Below are positions 48,139 to 59,464 of a DNA stretch of 64,000 bases, in pieces; within the stretch, counting starts at the first letter, position 1; each line of letters starts with the position of its first letter. A program made the position numbers and the translations under genes. The notes under the pieces were generated by a model. It saw only the letters and a list, made by a program, of their open reading frames with translations. It made no database searches and was not told the DNA's origin. Origin of the DNA: Streptomyces venezuelae (GTDB lineage Bacteria > Actinomycetota > Actinomycetes > Streptomycetales > Streptomycetaceae); contig NZ_CP029193.1 of the NCBI RefSeq assembly GCF_008642355.1, positions 4,736,001 through 4,800,000 on the forward strand, given 5' to 3'.

Positions 48139-49784
48139 GCGCAACAGCCGTCCACAGCCTGTGGACAACGGCGGCCGACCCGATCGACAAGATCGACGCG
48201 CCCACCATCGAGTACGGGCAGCTGTCGCCGGTGCTGATCGTCATCGGCGCGGCCGTCATCGGAGTGCTCATCGAGGCCTTCGTCCCGCGCAAGTCCCGTT
48301 ACTACGCCCAGCTGTTCCTCTCCGTGGTCTCCCTGGCCGCCGCCTTCGCCGCGGTCGTCGGGCTCGCGGCCCGCGGCTTCGGGACCACCAAGGCGCAGAT
48401 CGCCGCGATGGGTGCCATCGCCGTCGACGGACCAGCCCTCTTCCTCCAGGGCACGATCCTGCTCACCGGAATCGTCGCGATCTTCACCTTCGCGGAGCGG
48501 CGTCTCGACCCGGTGGCGCACGGCAACCGCGTCGACTCGTTCGTGGCGCAGGCCGGGTCCGTCCCGGGCAGTGAGGGCGAACAGGCCGCCACCAAAGCCG
48601 GTTTCGCCACCACCGAGGTGTTCCCGCTGGCGCTCTTCGCCATCGGCGGCATGCTCGTCTTCCCGGCGGCCAACGACCTCCTGACGCTCTTCATCGCACT
48701 GGAAGTCTTCTCCCTGCCGCTGTACCTGCTGTGCGCCCTCGCCCGCCGCAAGCGCCTCATGTCGCAGGAATCCGCCGTCAAGTACTTCCTGCTCGGCGCG
48801 TTCGCATCGGCGTTCACGCTCTTCGGCATCGCGCTCCTCTACGGATACGCGGGCTCCGTGTCGTACGCGACGGTCGCGGACGTCGTCGAGGGCAACGTCA
48901 AGACCGTGGACCCTGCGCTCGCCGACACCATGGGCAACGACGCGCTGCTCCTCATCGGCGTCGCGATGGTGGTGATGGGGCTGCTCTTCAAGGTGGGCGC
49001 GGTGCCGTTCCACATGTGGACCCCGGACGTGTACCAGGGCGCCCCGACACCGGTCACCGGCTTCATGGCGGCGGCGACGAAGGTGGCCGCCTTCGGTGCC
49101 CTCCTGCGCCTCCTCTACGTGGTCCTTCCCGGGCTGCGCTGGGATTGGCGGCCGGTCATGTGGGGTGTCGCGGTCATCACGATGCTGGGCGGCGCGATCA
49201 TCGCGATCACGCAGACCGACATCAAGCGGCTCCTCGCGTATTCGTCCGTCGCACACGCGGGTTTCATCCTCGCCGGTGTCATCGCCACCACCCCGGACGG
49301 CATCTCCTCCGTCCTCTTCTACCTGGGTGCCTACTCCTTCGTGACCATCGGCGCCTTCGCGGTCGTCACGCTGGTGCGGGACGCGGGCGGCGAGGCGACG
49401 CACCTCTCCAAGTGGGCGGGGCTCGGCCGCAGGTCCCCGCTGGTGGCAGCGGTCTTCGCGGTCTTCCTCCTCGCCTTCGCCGGCATTCCGCTGACCTCCG
49501 GGTTCGCCGGGAAGTTCGCGGTCTTCAAGGCGGCGGCGGAGGGCGGCGCGGGCCCGCTGGTCGTGGTCGGTGTGCTGTCGTCGGCGATCGCCGCGTTCTT
49601 CTACATCCGCGTGATCGTGCTGATGTTCTTCAGCGAGCCGAAGGCGGACGGCCCCACGGTCGCCGTGCCCTCGCCGCTGACGATGACGGCGATCGGCGTG
49701 GGCGTCGCGGTGACGCTCGTGCTCGGTGTGGCCCCGCAGTACTTCCTGGACCTGGCGAACCAGGCGGGAGTCTTCGTCCGCTAG
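48135..49784 (+). CDS. nuoN: NADH-quinone oxidoreductase subunit N
   Basis: A 549-residue antiporter-like subunit, the last of the operon. Motifs: LFIALEVFSLPLYLLCALARR (conserved Glu), LFKVGAVPFHMWTPDVYQGAPTPVTGFMAAATKVAAFGALLRL and YSSVAHAGFILAGV. About 14 helices. GTG 48135 overlaps nuoM. A strong terminator hairpin follows 23 bp after the stop. Confidence 0.97.
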   Translation: MSATAVHSLWTTAADPIDKIDAPTIEYGQLSPVLIVIGAAVIGVLIEAFVPRKSRYYAQLFLSVVSLAAAFAAVVGLAARGFGTTKAQIAAMGAIAVDGPALFLQGTILLTGIVAIFTFAERRLDPVAHGNRVDSFVAQAGSVPGSEGEQAATKAGFATTEVFPLALFAIGGMLVFPAANDLLTLFIALEVFSLPLYLLCALARRKRLMSQESAVKYFLLGAFASAFTLFGIALLYGYAGSVSYATVADVVEGNVKTVDPALADTMGNDALLLIGVAMVVMGLLFKVGAVPFHMWTPDVYQGAPTPVTGFMAAATKVAAFGALLRLLYVVLPGLRWDWRPVMWGVAVITMLGGAIIAITQTDIKRLLAYSSVAHAGFILAGVIATTPDGISSVLFYLGAYSFVTIGAFAVVTLVRDAGGEATHLSKWAGLGRRSPLVAAVFAVFLLAFAGIPLTSGFAGKFAVFKAAAEGGAGPLVVVGVLSSAIAAFFYIRVIVLMFFSEPKADGPTVAVPSPLTMTAIGVGVAVTLVLGVAPQYFLDLANQAGVFVR

Positions 49785-49807
49785 CCACGGTCCTTCGTCT
49801 GCACGCT

Positions 49808-49842
49808 GCCGCCCGGCATCCCGAGAAGGGGTGCCGGGCGGC
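49808..49842 (+). terminator. Terminator of the nuo operon
   Basis: A 15-bp stem (49808-49822 with 49828-49842; one G-T wobble) around a five-base loop GAGAA, starting 23 bp after the nuoN stop. The GC-rich stem without a U-run is typical of Streptomyces. Confidence 0.9.
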
Positions 49843-49942
49843 GGCCTGTGGATAACTGTCCGGGGTGTCGGTGGGGAGCCCTATCGTGGAGGCAGTGGTC
49901 GAGGTAGTGGCCGAGGCAGGAAGCACGGCGGGGGACAGGGCG

Positions 49943-52000
<2,058 letters not shown>

Positions 52001-52128
52001 GCGCCCCCTGCCTACGAAGATCACGTGGGTGCGGCGGTCTCTGGGGCGGCGCTCATCGGCGCTTCCACAGGGCGGAGTTTCGCGGGTCGGAGCGGCGTAT
52101 CGGTCGGGAACCACCGAGGCGTGCACGT

Positions 52129-52149
52129 ACGTGTGATGGGATCACGCGT
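52129..52149. terminator. Short hairpin between recQ and the GntR gene
   Basis: ACGTGTGAT (52129-52137) pairs with ATCACGCGT (52141-52149), with one wobble and a three-base loop. It overlaps the stop codon of the minus-strand regulator gene, so a terminator role is uncertain. Confidence 0.4.
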
Positions 52150-52534
52150 GGTCCAGCGCCTCCCTCACCGCCCGCAAGGCCGCCGCGTCGTCCGCCCCGA
52201 GGGAGCGGGCTTCGGCTACGAACTGTGCCGCCAGCACGGCGAGTTGCCCGGGGTCAGGAGTGGCCGTGCCCGCCGGAAGCGGGGCGACCCTCGTGCCGGC
52301 GCCGCGGCGCGTGTGGATGAGGGAGGCCGCTTCCAGCGCGCGGTAGGAGCGGGCCACCGTTCCTGCTGCCAGGCCCAGGTCGGCGGCGAGTTGGCGGACG
52401 GGTGGGAGGCGTTCACCCTCGGCGAGGCGGCCCGTGGTGATGAGGGCGGCGAGTTGCGCCCGGATCTGTTCGTAGGGCGGGACGGGGCTCGTGGTGTCGA
52501 CCCGGACGGCGGGGCCTCTGGCCGGGCCCGTCAT
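52142..52534 (-). CDS. GntR-family regulator, short YtrA type
   Basis: A 130-residue regulator. The winged HTH is complete (about 16-82: PPYEQIRAQLAALITTGRLAEGERLPPVRQLAADLGLAAGTVARSYRALEAASLIHTRRGAGTRV), followed by only about 45 residues of helical dimerisation region, as in the YtrA subfamily. ATG 52534 overlaps the stop of the upstream membrane-protein gene (ATGA); an upstream start in the same frame would lie inside that gene. Short YtrA regulators usually repress their own operon; the paired 22-bp sites near 53399-53478 are good candidates for its operators. Confidence 0.93.
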   Translation of the reverse strand: MTGPARGPAVRVDTTSPVPPYEQIRAQLAALITTGRLAEGERLPPVRQLAADLGLAAGTVARSYRALEAASLIHTRRGAGTRVAPLPAGTATPDPGQLAVLAAQFVAEARSLGADDAAALRAVREALDHA

Positions 52535-53355
52535 CGGCGGCCCGCCCGGGGAGCGACGATCGTGGTCAGGGACCACGCCATCGTGGATGCCGCGGACAGG
52601 GCCACGGGGACGAGTATCCAGGCCGACCCGGACGCGCCCATGCAGTCGAGGCCCAGAAGCGAGCCTGCGGCGAAGGTCGTCGTTCCCAGCAGGGGAGTGG
52701 AGACCAGCAGCCCCCAGGCCGCGGTGATCGCGAGCGCCCGGTCACGGCGTGGCTGTTCCTCCGAGGGGCGGCGGGCTATCCGGCGCAGGGACCACGCGCA
52801 CGCGGCTGTGCCGAGGGCGAGCGAGGCCAGGACCGGGCCTCCGTAGAAGAGGCCGGGCCAGGGGCCGACGGTCTGGGTCATGCCCTGGCAGGTGGCGGAC
52901 AGGGTGCGTCCGGCTCGGCCCTGGTCGTCGGGCGAGGCCATGACGGCGGCCGTGACGACGAGGGCGATGAGGGCCAGCGCCTGTGCGACGAGCAGGTGTG
53001 TTGTCCGGCGCGGTACGTAGTCCCTGACTCTGCGCGGGGTGAGGCCGGCGCTGCGGATCGGGCCGCGGGGCGGAGGTGTGAGGGCGTCGCCGAGCAGTAC
53101 TCCGGCGACGGCGCAGAGGCCGAACGCCGGTATGGCGTACAGGATCCCGATGCCCAGGCCGTCGTCGCGGGACGCCACCGCCCAGGCCGCGGCGGCACCT
53201 GCGGCGAGGCCGGCCCACCGGGCGTACAGATCTACGCGGGCGCGCGCGGCTTCCTCTGGCGGGAGAGGAGGGGCAGGCGAGGGGGATGAGGGAGGTGAGA
53301 GCGCTGACGCGGTACGGGTCGTGGCGGTACTCGTGTCGGTGTCGGTGTGCTGCAT
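52531..53355 (-). CDS. Six-helix membrane protein co-expressed with the GntR regulator
   Basis: A 274-residue protein. The first 45 residues are Ser/Thr/Pro-rich and cytoplasmic; helices appear at about 48-65, 70-90, 124-143, 165-187, 210-232 and 240-262. An N-terminal stretch EEAARARVDLYARWAGLAAGAAA and the segment GLTPRRVRDYVPRR between helices 2 and 3 are the only charged features. I do not recognise a transporter family. GGGGG lies before ATG 53355. The gene is translationally coupled to the regulator, so its product is probably the controlled function. Confidence 0.8.
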   Translation of the reverse strand: MQHTDTDTSTATTRTASALSPPSSPSPAPPLPPEEAARARVDLYARWAGLAAGAAAAWAVASRDDGLGIGILYAIPAFGLCAVAGVLLGDALTPPPRGPIRSAGLTPRRVRDYVPRRTTHLLVAQALALIALVVTAAVMASPDDQGRAGRTLSATCQGMTQTVGPWPGLFYGGPVLASLALGTAACAWSLRRIARRPSEEQPRRDRALAITAAWGLLVSTPLLGTTTFAAGSLLGLDCMGASGSAWILVPVALSAASTMAWSLTTIVAPRAGRR

Positions 53356-53398
53356 GGTGAACCCCCGAGTGATCGGTGCCGGGTGGTCGGGCCCGGAC

Positions 53399-53478
53399 CT
53401 GTACTCAGCGCCCGTTTGTATCAAGCGCTGAGTACAAGTTCACCTCACTCGGAGTTTTGTGTCAAGTGTTTGGTACAA
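53399..53478. promoter_or_regulatory. Paired operator sites upstream of the membrane protein-GntR operon
   Basis: Two related 22-bp boxes, 53416-53437 and 53457-53478, both begin TTGT and end GTACAA; 17 of 22 positions agree and starts are 41 bp apart. The first also forms an 11-bp perfect inverted repeat with upstream bases: GTACTCAGCGC (53401-53411) and GCGCTGAGTAC (53425-53435). On the minus strand each box contains a -35-like hexamer, TTGATA and TTGACA. Binding by the YtrA-type regulator would cover the promoter. Confidence 0.8.
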
Positions 53479-53494
53479 GCTCGTGGAGTGGGGG

Positions 53495-54784
53495 TCAGCG
53501 CGCTGCCGCGATCCGGCCCGTCACCTCGCCCAGTCCGACCTTCGTGCCGTTCGGGCCCGGTGCCCAAGCCGAGAGCGTGACCACGTCGCCGTCCTCCAGG
53601 AAAGTCCGCTTGCCGTCCGGAAGTTCGAGGGGGTCGCGACCGTTCCAGGTCATCTCGATCAGCGAGCCGAACTGGCCGGGCTCGGGGCCGCTGACCGTGC
53701 CCGAGCCGTACAGGTCGCCGGTGCGCAACGAGGCGCCGTTGACCGTCATGTGCGCGAGCTGCTGCGCGGCCGTCCAGTACACCGTGGAGAACGGCGGTTC
53801 CGAGATGACCTGGCCGTTCAGGGTGACGGTCATGCGCAGGTCATAGCCGCCCGGCTCGTCCGCCGCGGACTCCGCGGAGTCGTCCAGGTAGGGCAGGAGC
53901 TGGTGCGTGCGCTCGGGGGGTGCGATCCGCGCCGAGTCCAGTGCTTCCAGCGGGGTGATCCATGCCGACACCGACGTGGCGAACGACTTGCCGAGGAACG
54001 GGCCGAGCGGCACGTACTCCCATGCCTGGATGTCGCGTGCGGACCAATCGTTGAGGAGGGTCAGTCCGAAGACGTGCTCCCGGAAGTCCGCGAGGGGGAC
54101 GGCGGTGCCCTGCTCCGATGAGGCGCCGACGACGAACCCGACCTCCGCCTCGATGTCGAGCCGGACGGACGGGCCGAAGACGGGGACCGGGTCCGCGGGT
54201 GACTTGCGCTGGCCCGTCGGGCGGACGACGTCCGTGCCGGACACCACGACCGTGCCGGACCGGCCGTGGTAACCGATGGGCAGGTGCTTCCAGTTGGGCG
54301 TCAGCGGTGACGGCGCGTCCGGCCGGAACATCTGCCCCAGGTTGGAGGCGTGGTGCTCGGAGGCGTAGAAGTCGACGTAGTCCGCGACCTCGAAGGGCAG
54401 GTGCAGGGTCACGTCGGAGAGGGGGTGCAGCAGGGGGCGTACGGCCTCACGGTGGGCGGGCACCGTCACCCATGCCGTCAGTGCGCGCCGCACGTCGGAC
54501 CAGGCCCTGCGGCCTGCGGCGAGGAGCGGGTTCAGCGTGGTCCGGGCGAGGAGTGAGACGTAGGGGGAGCCGAGCGCGGCGGCCGCGGCGCCCGCGTCCA
54601 GGACGTACGAGCCGAGCCGTACCCCCACCCTGCGTCGGCCGTCCGCCTCCCCGGCCAGGGAGAACACGCCGTAGGGAAGGTTGTGGGGGCCGAAGGGGTC
54701 GCCCTCGGGAAGTCCGAAGGGATCGCCTCCGGGAAGGTCGGCGGAGTCACCGGCGGCGGGGTCGAGCGGGGTCTGCTCGGACAT
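53495..54784 (-). CDS. Fumarylacetoacetase
   Basis: A 429-residue protein, near the usual length for FAH (about 420). It hydrolyses fumarylacetoacetate to fumarate and acetoacetate, the last step of tyrosine and phenylalanine breakdown. The N-terminal SH3-like domain precedes the catalytic domain with DFYASEHHASNLGQMFRP (active-site Asp and His), EAEVGFVVG (metal-binding Glu) and LLNDWSARDIQAWEYVPLGPFLGKSF. A Gly/Asp/Pro-rich N-terminus has two copies of a GDPFG motif. ATG 54784; GAGGCAGG upstream is a good ribosome site. The gene seems to stand alone: the next gene on its strand starts 140 bp on. Confidence 0.95.
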   Translation of the reverse strand: MSEQTPLDPAAGDSADLPGGDPFGLPEGDPFGPHNLPYGVFSLAGEADGRRRVGVRLGSYVLDAGAAAAALGSPYVSLLARTTLNPLLAAGRRAWSDVRRALTAWVTVPAHREAVRPLLHPLSDVTLHLPFEVADYVDFYASEHHASNLGQMFRPDAPSPLTPNWKHLPIGYHGRSGTVVVSGTDVVRPTGQRKSPADPVPVFGPSVRLDIEAEVGFVVGASSEQGTAVPLADFREHVFGLTLLNDWSARDIQAWEYVPLGPFLGKSFATSVSAWITPLEALDSARIAPPERTHQLLPYLDDSAESAADEPGGYDLRMTVTLNGQVISEPPFSTVYWTAAQQLAHMTVNGASLRTGDLYGSGTVSGPEPGQFGSLIEMTWNGRDPLELPDGKRTFLEDGDVVTLSAWAPGPNGTKVGLGEVTGRIAAAR

Positions 54785-55104
54785 GCGTACCTGCCTCGCT
54801 TTCCATAGGGATGTGCCACACGTTACGTGTGGATACCCCAGTTGCGGCAGTGTCTAAAGAGTCAGCAATGTGCGGATAAGACCCGCTGAACCCTTCGATT
54901 CCACCTCGTGTGCGGCGCACTTGGCGCTCGCATATGACTACCCGGCACGGGCGGCGCGGCATAGTCGGAACGAGGCATGCCGGAATGTAATCCTCCACTT
55001 TTCGGTGAACCGGCGGGCACCGGATACGGTCCGGGCTCACCCGCCCGTATGCGCACCTTGCCAAGCAGCTTCCGGCCGGGCCCAGGATCCGTATTCTCTG
55101 GATC
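54785..55104. other. Divergent intergenic region between fumarylacetoacetase and HAD genes
   Basis: 320 bp without a gene. An inverted repeat, CCACACG-TTA-CGTGTGG (54816-54832), lies 32-48 bp before the fumarylacetoacetase start and could be an operator. Nothing else stands out. Confidence 0.6.
54816..54832. promoter_or_regulatory. Candidate operator: inverted repeat before the fumarylacetoacetase gene
   Basis: Perfect 7-bp arms, CCACACG and CGTGTGG, around TTA. The position between presumed promoter and ribosome site suits a repressor site. The regulator is not known and not encoded nearby in an obvious way. Confidence 0.5.
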
Positions 55105-55914
55105 ATGTCCGCCTCCCTCGCATATGCACTCATCGCCACTGACCTGGACGGGACGCTGCTGCGCGGCGACGACACGGTCTCGGACCGGTCGCGGCGGGCG
55201 CTGGCCGCCGCCGGCGGGGCGGGCGCCCGGCACCTCGTGGTGACAGGCCGTCCGGCCCCACGCGTGCGGCCGCTCTTCGACGCACTCGGGTACGACGGCC
55301 TGGCCGTGTGCGGTCAAGGAGCCCAGCTGTACGACGCGGGCGCGCACCGGATGGAGTGGTCGGTGACGCTCGACCGCGAGCTCGCCGAAGTCGCGCTCGG
55401 AAAGATCGAGGCAGAGGTCGGGCAGGTCCACGCGGCCGTGGACCAGGACGGCGTGGAGGGCCTCACGCTCATCGAGCCGGGGTACGAGATGCCGCACCCC
55501 ACGCTGCCCGCGGTGCGGGTGCCTGGGCGGGACGTGCTGTGGGAGGAGCCCATCAGCAAGGTGCTGCTGCGCCATCCGACGCTGGCCGACGACGAGTTGG
55601 CGGCGGTGGCGCGGGGCGCGGCGGGCTCGCTGGCGTCGGTGACCATGTCAGGGCCGGGCACGGTGGAGCTCCAGCCGTGCGGGGTGACCAAGGCGACCGG
55701 GCTCGCGCTGGCCGCCGAGCGGCTCGGACTGACGGCCGCCGACACGATCGCCTTCGGGGACATGCCCAACGACATCCCCATGTTCCTGTGGGCCGCGCAC
55801 GGCGTGGCCATGGCCAATGCCCACGGGGAACTGAAATCGGTGGCCGATGAGTTGACCCTCTCGAACGAGGACGACGGCATCGCCGTCGTCCTCGAACGTC
55901 TCATGGGGTTCTGA
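55105..55914 (+). CDS. HAD-superfamily hydrolase (Cof type)
   Basis: A 269-residue phosphatase. Motif I is ATDLDGTLL (residues 9-17, nucleophile Asp12), motif II VTGRP (about 46-50), motif III Lys in TKATGLALAAERLG and motif IV IAFGDMPNDIPMF (about 212-224). The large cap between motifs II and III is of the Cof/IIB type. Members act on sugar phosphates, flavin precursors or similar compounds; the substrate is open. It ends 15 bp from the stop of the convergent hydrolase gene. Confidence 0.93.
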   Translation: MSASLAYALIATDLDGTLLRGDDTVSDRSRRALAAAGGAGARHLVVTGRPAPRVRPLFDALGYDGLAVCGQGAQLYDAGAHRMEWSVTLDRELAEVALGKIEAEVGQVHAAVDQDGVEGLTLIEPGYEMPHPTLPAVRVPGRDVLWEEPISKVLLRHPTLADDELAAVARGAAGSLASVTMSGPGTVELQPCGVTKATGLALAAERLGLTAADTIAFGDMPNDIPMFLWAAHGVAMANAHGELKSVADELTLSNEDDGIAVVLERLMGF

Positions 55915-55929
55915 CGTCTTACGAAGGCT

Positions 55930-57921
55930 CTAGCCGGCCGTCCGCCGGATCCGCTTCTCCCAGGTGCGGTGAAAGACGATCTCGTCACCGTCCTTGCACA
56001 CCACCTCGTTCGACGTGATGAAGTCCGCCGCGTCGCAGGTGATCTCCGAACGTGTCTCCACGCGCGTGTCCCAGCCGAGGTCGGGCCGGTGCAGTCGGAT
56101 CGTCCAGTCCGAGCGGGTGCGGGCGCTCAGCGGGTCGCCCTCCTGGATCGTGTACGTCTCCAGGGCGTCCTCGGTGAACTCCAGCCCATCGGGGTACACG
56201 CGCGTGCCGCCGTACCGCGGGTCGACCTCGAGCCGCCACTCGCCCTTGGCGACATCGCGTACGACCAGGCGCTCGGGCCGCTGCTCGTCCAGGGTCGCCG
56301 GATACACCACGCCCAGCGGCTCCGACTGCTCGGCGGGTGCGAAGGTGATCGACGGGTCCAAGTCGCCGTCTCGAACCGGAAGTTCCAGGGTGCTGCCGAC
56401 GGGCTCCAGGGTGAAGCCCACCGAGTCGGCCTGCGGCCAGATCCAGGGCCAGTAGGCCGAGGACACGGCGAGCCGGATGCGGTGGCCCGGCGGGAAGGTG
56501 TGGCCGATGCCGTTCAGCTCGAACGTGACGTCCTCGGTGGCGCCGAGGGGCCAGGCGTCCGCGCGGTCCCTGCCGTTCCGTGCGGAGAGGTTCAGGACAC
56601 CCCGGGTGACGAGGGTGGACGAGCCGTCCGGCGCGACGTCACAGAGTCGTGCGACGGCCTGGCCGTACGGCACGTCCATCCGCAGCCGCAGGGTCACCTT
56701 GGGGCGCCCCAGGATGCGTACCCGCGCGGGCACCTCGAACTCGAAGCACGCCGACTTCGCGTCCTCGTCCCGCTGGTCCGGCGGCAGGTCCGCGTCGTTG
56801 CCGAAGGGGAAGTAGCGGCCCGCGTCCAGGCCCGTGTGCTGGGGGGAGGCGACGACTACGGGGGTGCCCTGGAGGGCGTACGGGACGGGGGTGACGTTCG
56901 GGGACGGCCAGGAGGGGTCGCCCACCCAGCCGCCGGACAGCTCCCGGTAGACCGTCGCCGGCGGGTGGGAATCGCTGATCCAGGAGCGCAGCTTCGGCTC
57001 GGCCATCACTCCGGAGTCGATGCCTTTGAGGTGGTGGTCCCACCAGCGCAGGGTCTCCTGGAGGAAACCGATGGAGGGTCCCGGGGGCAGCCCGCGGTCC
57101 GGGTACTGGTGCGACCAGGGACCGATGAGGCCGCGCACCCTGTCGTCGGGGAGGTGCTCGACGAGGCGCAGGACTGTGTCGCGGTACGGGTCGTGCCAGC
57201 CGCCCACCGCGAGGACCGCGGCGCCGATCGCGGAGTAGTCCTCGCAGACGCTGCCGTGCCGCCAGTAGTCGTCCCGGGTCTGGTGGTCCAGCCAGGTGTG
57301 GATGAAGGGCTCCACGGCCGCGAGGCGCGTCAGCCACATGTCGCGCCAGGCGTCGCCCACGAAGTGCGGGTCCGGCGGACGCGAGACGAAGGCCAGCATG
57401 GTCGCCGCCCACGCGTGCATGTCCACCGCGAGAACGGACCCGCCCATGTAGTGCACGTCGTTGTCGTAGCGGTCGTCGGCCGAACAGACCGTGACGATCG
57501 CCTTGAGCGGCTCGGGGGCGAGCGCCGCGATCTGCAGGGAGTTGAAACCGCCCCAGGAGATGCCGAACATGCCGACCTTGCCGGTCGACCACTCCTGGGC
57601 GGCCAGCCAGTTCACCACCTCCACGCCGTCGGCCAGCTCCTGCGCCGAGTACTCGTCGGTGGGCAGGCCCTCGCTGTTGCCGTGCCCGCGGACGTCGACC
57701 CGCACGGAGGCGTAGCCGTGGCCCGCGTACCAGGGGTGCCGCTGCCAGTCCCGCGGCGCCGTCCAGTCGCTGAGTCGGTACGGGAGGTACTCGAGGAGCA
57801 CGGGCACGGGTTCGTCGGTCACGGGGCGCCACACGCGCGCGTAGAGCGTGGTCCCGTCGGCGAGGGGTACGCGGAAGTCCTCGCGGGTCGTCTCGTACGG
57901 GTAGGAGTCGCGGATCTGCAT
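55930..57921 (-). CDS. CocE/NonD-family serine hydrolase
   Basis: A 663-residue alpha/beta hydrolase of the X-Pro dipeptidyl-peptidase S15 group. The nucleophile is in MFGISWGGFNSLQ (about residues 118-130); Asp and His of the triad would lie in LAVGGWHDPYRDT and LIGPWSHQYPD. The C-terminal half is the jelly-roll domain common to CocE and X-Pro peptidases (RLRMDVPYGQAVARLCDV ... GHRIRLAVSSAYWP). There is no signal peptide, so it acts in the cytoplasm on esters, amides or short peptides. It follows the POT transporter gene by 28 bp, which suits use of imported peptides. Confidence 0.93.
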   Translation of the reverse strand: MQIRDSYPYETTREDFRVPLADGTTLYARVWRPVTDEPVPVLLEYLPYRLSDWTAPRDWQRHPWYAGHGYASVRVDVRGHGNSEGLPTDEYSAQELADGVEVVNWLAAQEWSTGKVGMFGISWGGFNSLQIAALAPEPLKAIVTVCSADDRYDNDVHYMGGSVLAVDMHAWAATMLAFVSRPPDPHFVGDAWRDMWLTRLAAVEPFIHTWLDHQTRDDYWRHGSVCEDYSAIGAAVLAVGGWHDPYRDTVLRLVEHLPDDRVRGLIGPWSHQYPDRGLPPGPSIGFLQETLRWWDHHLKGIDSGVMAEPKLRSWISDSHPPATVYRELSGGWVGDPSWPSPNVTPVPYALQGTPVVVASPQHTGLDAGRYFPFGNDADLPPDQRDEDAKSACFEFEVPARVRILGRPKVTLRLRMDVPYGQAVARLCDVAPDGSSTLVTRGVLNLSARNGRDRADAWPLGATEDVTFELNGIGHTFPPGHRIRLAVSSAYWPWIWPQADSVGFTLEPVGSTLELPVRDGDLDPSITFAPAEQSEPLGVVYPATLDEQRPERLVVRDVAKGEWRLEVDPRYGGTRVYPDGLEFTEDALETYTIQEGDPLSARTRSDWTIRLHRPDLGWDTRVETRSEITCDAADFITSNEVVCKDGDEIVFHRTWEKRIRRTAG

Positions 57922-57949
57922 GAGTGGAACCTCAGTGGACGGGGTGTCC

Positions 57950-59464
57950 TCAGTGGACGGGGTGCATGGTGCGGCGCAGCCACGGCGCCAGGGCGATCAC
58001 GGCGATGCCCGCGACCACGGCGACGGCGCCGTTCACGCCGAAGTACGCGGGATGGGAGACCTCTCCGTAGACCTTCACGACCTGCGCCTGGATGCCGTTG
58101 GCGAGCGCGAGGGAGAGGAACCACAGCGCCATGGTCTGGCTGGCGAAGGCCTTGGGGGCGAGCTTCGTCGTCGCCGACATCCCGGACGTCTCCAGGAGGA
58201 CGTCGCCGAGCCCGAGCAGCAGGTACGAGCCGACGATCCACCAGGCCGCCATCTTGTACGTGTCGTCGGCGTGCCCCGAGGTGGGCAGCACCATGAGGAG
58301 GAACGACAGGCCGCCCAGGATCACGCCGAACGCGATCTTGTTGGACGCGTGCGGCTGGCGGGGTCCCATCCGCGCCCAGACGGCGGCGACGACCGGCGCG
58401 AGGGCCACCTCGAAGGCGCCGAGCGCGGACGCGTACCAGCTGGCGGGGAAGTGGTATCCGAGGATCGATGTCTCCGCGTTCGACGCGGCGAGGAGCATCA
58501 TCGTCGAGTACGCCTGGAAGAGGATGAAGTTGAAGACCACGGAGGCGGCGAAGAGGACTACGTAGGGGCGCAGTCTGCGCCGTTCGTCACCCGTGACGCG
58601 CGGGCTGCGGAACATCACCGCGAAGTAGATGACCGGCGCGATCACCGAGATGAGGGTGAGCAGGTCGACGAAGCGGTCCATGGTCAGCCAGCCCACGGCG
58701 GCGAGCAGCCCCGCGAGGGCGGCGGCCACGAGGCAGCCGGCGACGATCATGAGGACGGCCCGGCGCATCGCGTCCCTGGGGAGCGCGAACTCGGCGGAGG
58801 CCTTCCGTCCGGCGAGGTGGCGCCGTCCCAGGACGTACTGGACGAGACCGAAGGTCATGCCGATCGCGGCCGCCGAGAAGCCCCAGTGCCAGCCCTTGTG
58901 GTCGCCGAGCCAGCCGGTGATCAGCGGGCCCGCGAAGGCGCCCACGTTGATCGCCATGTAGTACAGCGCGAAGCCGGCGTCGCGCCGCTGGTCCTCGGTG
59001 CGGTAGAGCTTGCCGACCATGGAGGCGACGTTCGGCTTGAGCAATCCGGTGCCCGCGCTGATGAGGCCGAGGCCCACCCAGGTCATCGTCGCCGTCGGCA
59101 CGGCCATCGAGTAGTGCCCGCAGGCGATGAGGACGCCGCCCCACAGCACCGCCCGGTACGAGCCGAGGATGCGGTCGGCGAGCCAGCCGCCGGCCACGGA
59201 GACGAGGTAGACCAGAGTGCCGTACGCCGCTGATACCGACGCGGCCGTCCCGGCATCCATCCCCATGCCGTCGTTCGTGACGGCGTCGGCGAAGTAGAGG
59301 ACCAGGATGGCCTGCATGCCGAGGAACGAGAAACGCTCCCAGACCTCCAGGCCCGAGAGCGTGAGCAGGCCGCGCGGCTGCCCGAAGAAGGCGTGGTCGT
59401 CGCCCGGCGCTGGGTCACCGGGCGGCTCGGCAGGCGGCTCGTACTCGGCCGTAGTACGGGACAA
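57950..59464 (-). CDS. POT-family proton-dependent oligopeptide transporter
   Basis: A 504-residue MFS protein with about 14 helices. POT features are the GLEVWERFSFLGMQAILVLYFADAV start (an ExxERF-type motif in helix 1) and KPNVASMVGKLY with FALYYMAINVGAFAGPLITGWLG. These carriers bring di- and tripeptides in with protons. TTG 59464 is chosen because GGGAGCAG lies just upstream; no ATG or GTG is available near the start. It is the first gene of a two-gene operon with the CocE-type hydrolase. Confidence 0.93.
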   Translation of the reverse strand: MSRTTAEYEPPAEPPGDPAPGDDHAFFGQPRGLLTLSGLEVWERFSFLGMQAILVLYFADAVTNDGMGMDAGTAASVSAAYGTLVYLVSVAGGWLADRILGSYRAVLWGGVLIACGHYSMAVPTATMTWVGLGLISAGTGLLKPNVASMVGKLYRTEDQRRDAGFALYYMAINVGAFAGPLITGWLGDHKGWHWGFSAAAIGMTFGLVQYVLGRRHLAGRKASAEFALPRDAMRRAVLMIVAGCLVAAALAGLLAAVGWLTMDRFVDLLTLISVIAPVIYFAVMFRSPRVTGDERRRLRPYVVLFAASVVFNFILFQAYSTMMLLAASNAETSILGYHFPASWYASALGAFEVALAPVVAAVWARMGPRQPHASNKIAFGVILGGLSFLLMVLPTSGHADDTYKMAAWWIVGSYLLLGLGDVLLETSGMSATTKLAPKAFASQTMALWFLSLALANGIQAQVVKVYGEVSHPAYFGVNGAVAVVAGIAVIALAPWLRRTMHPVH

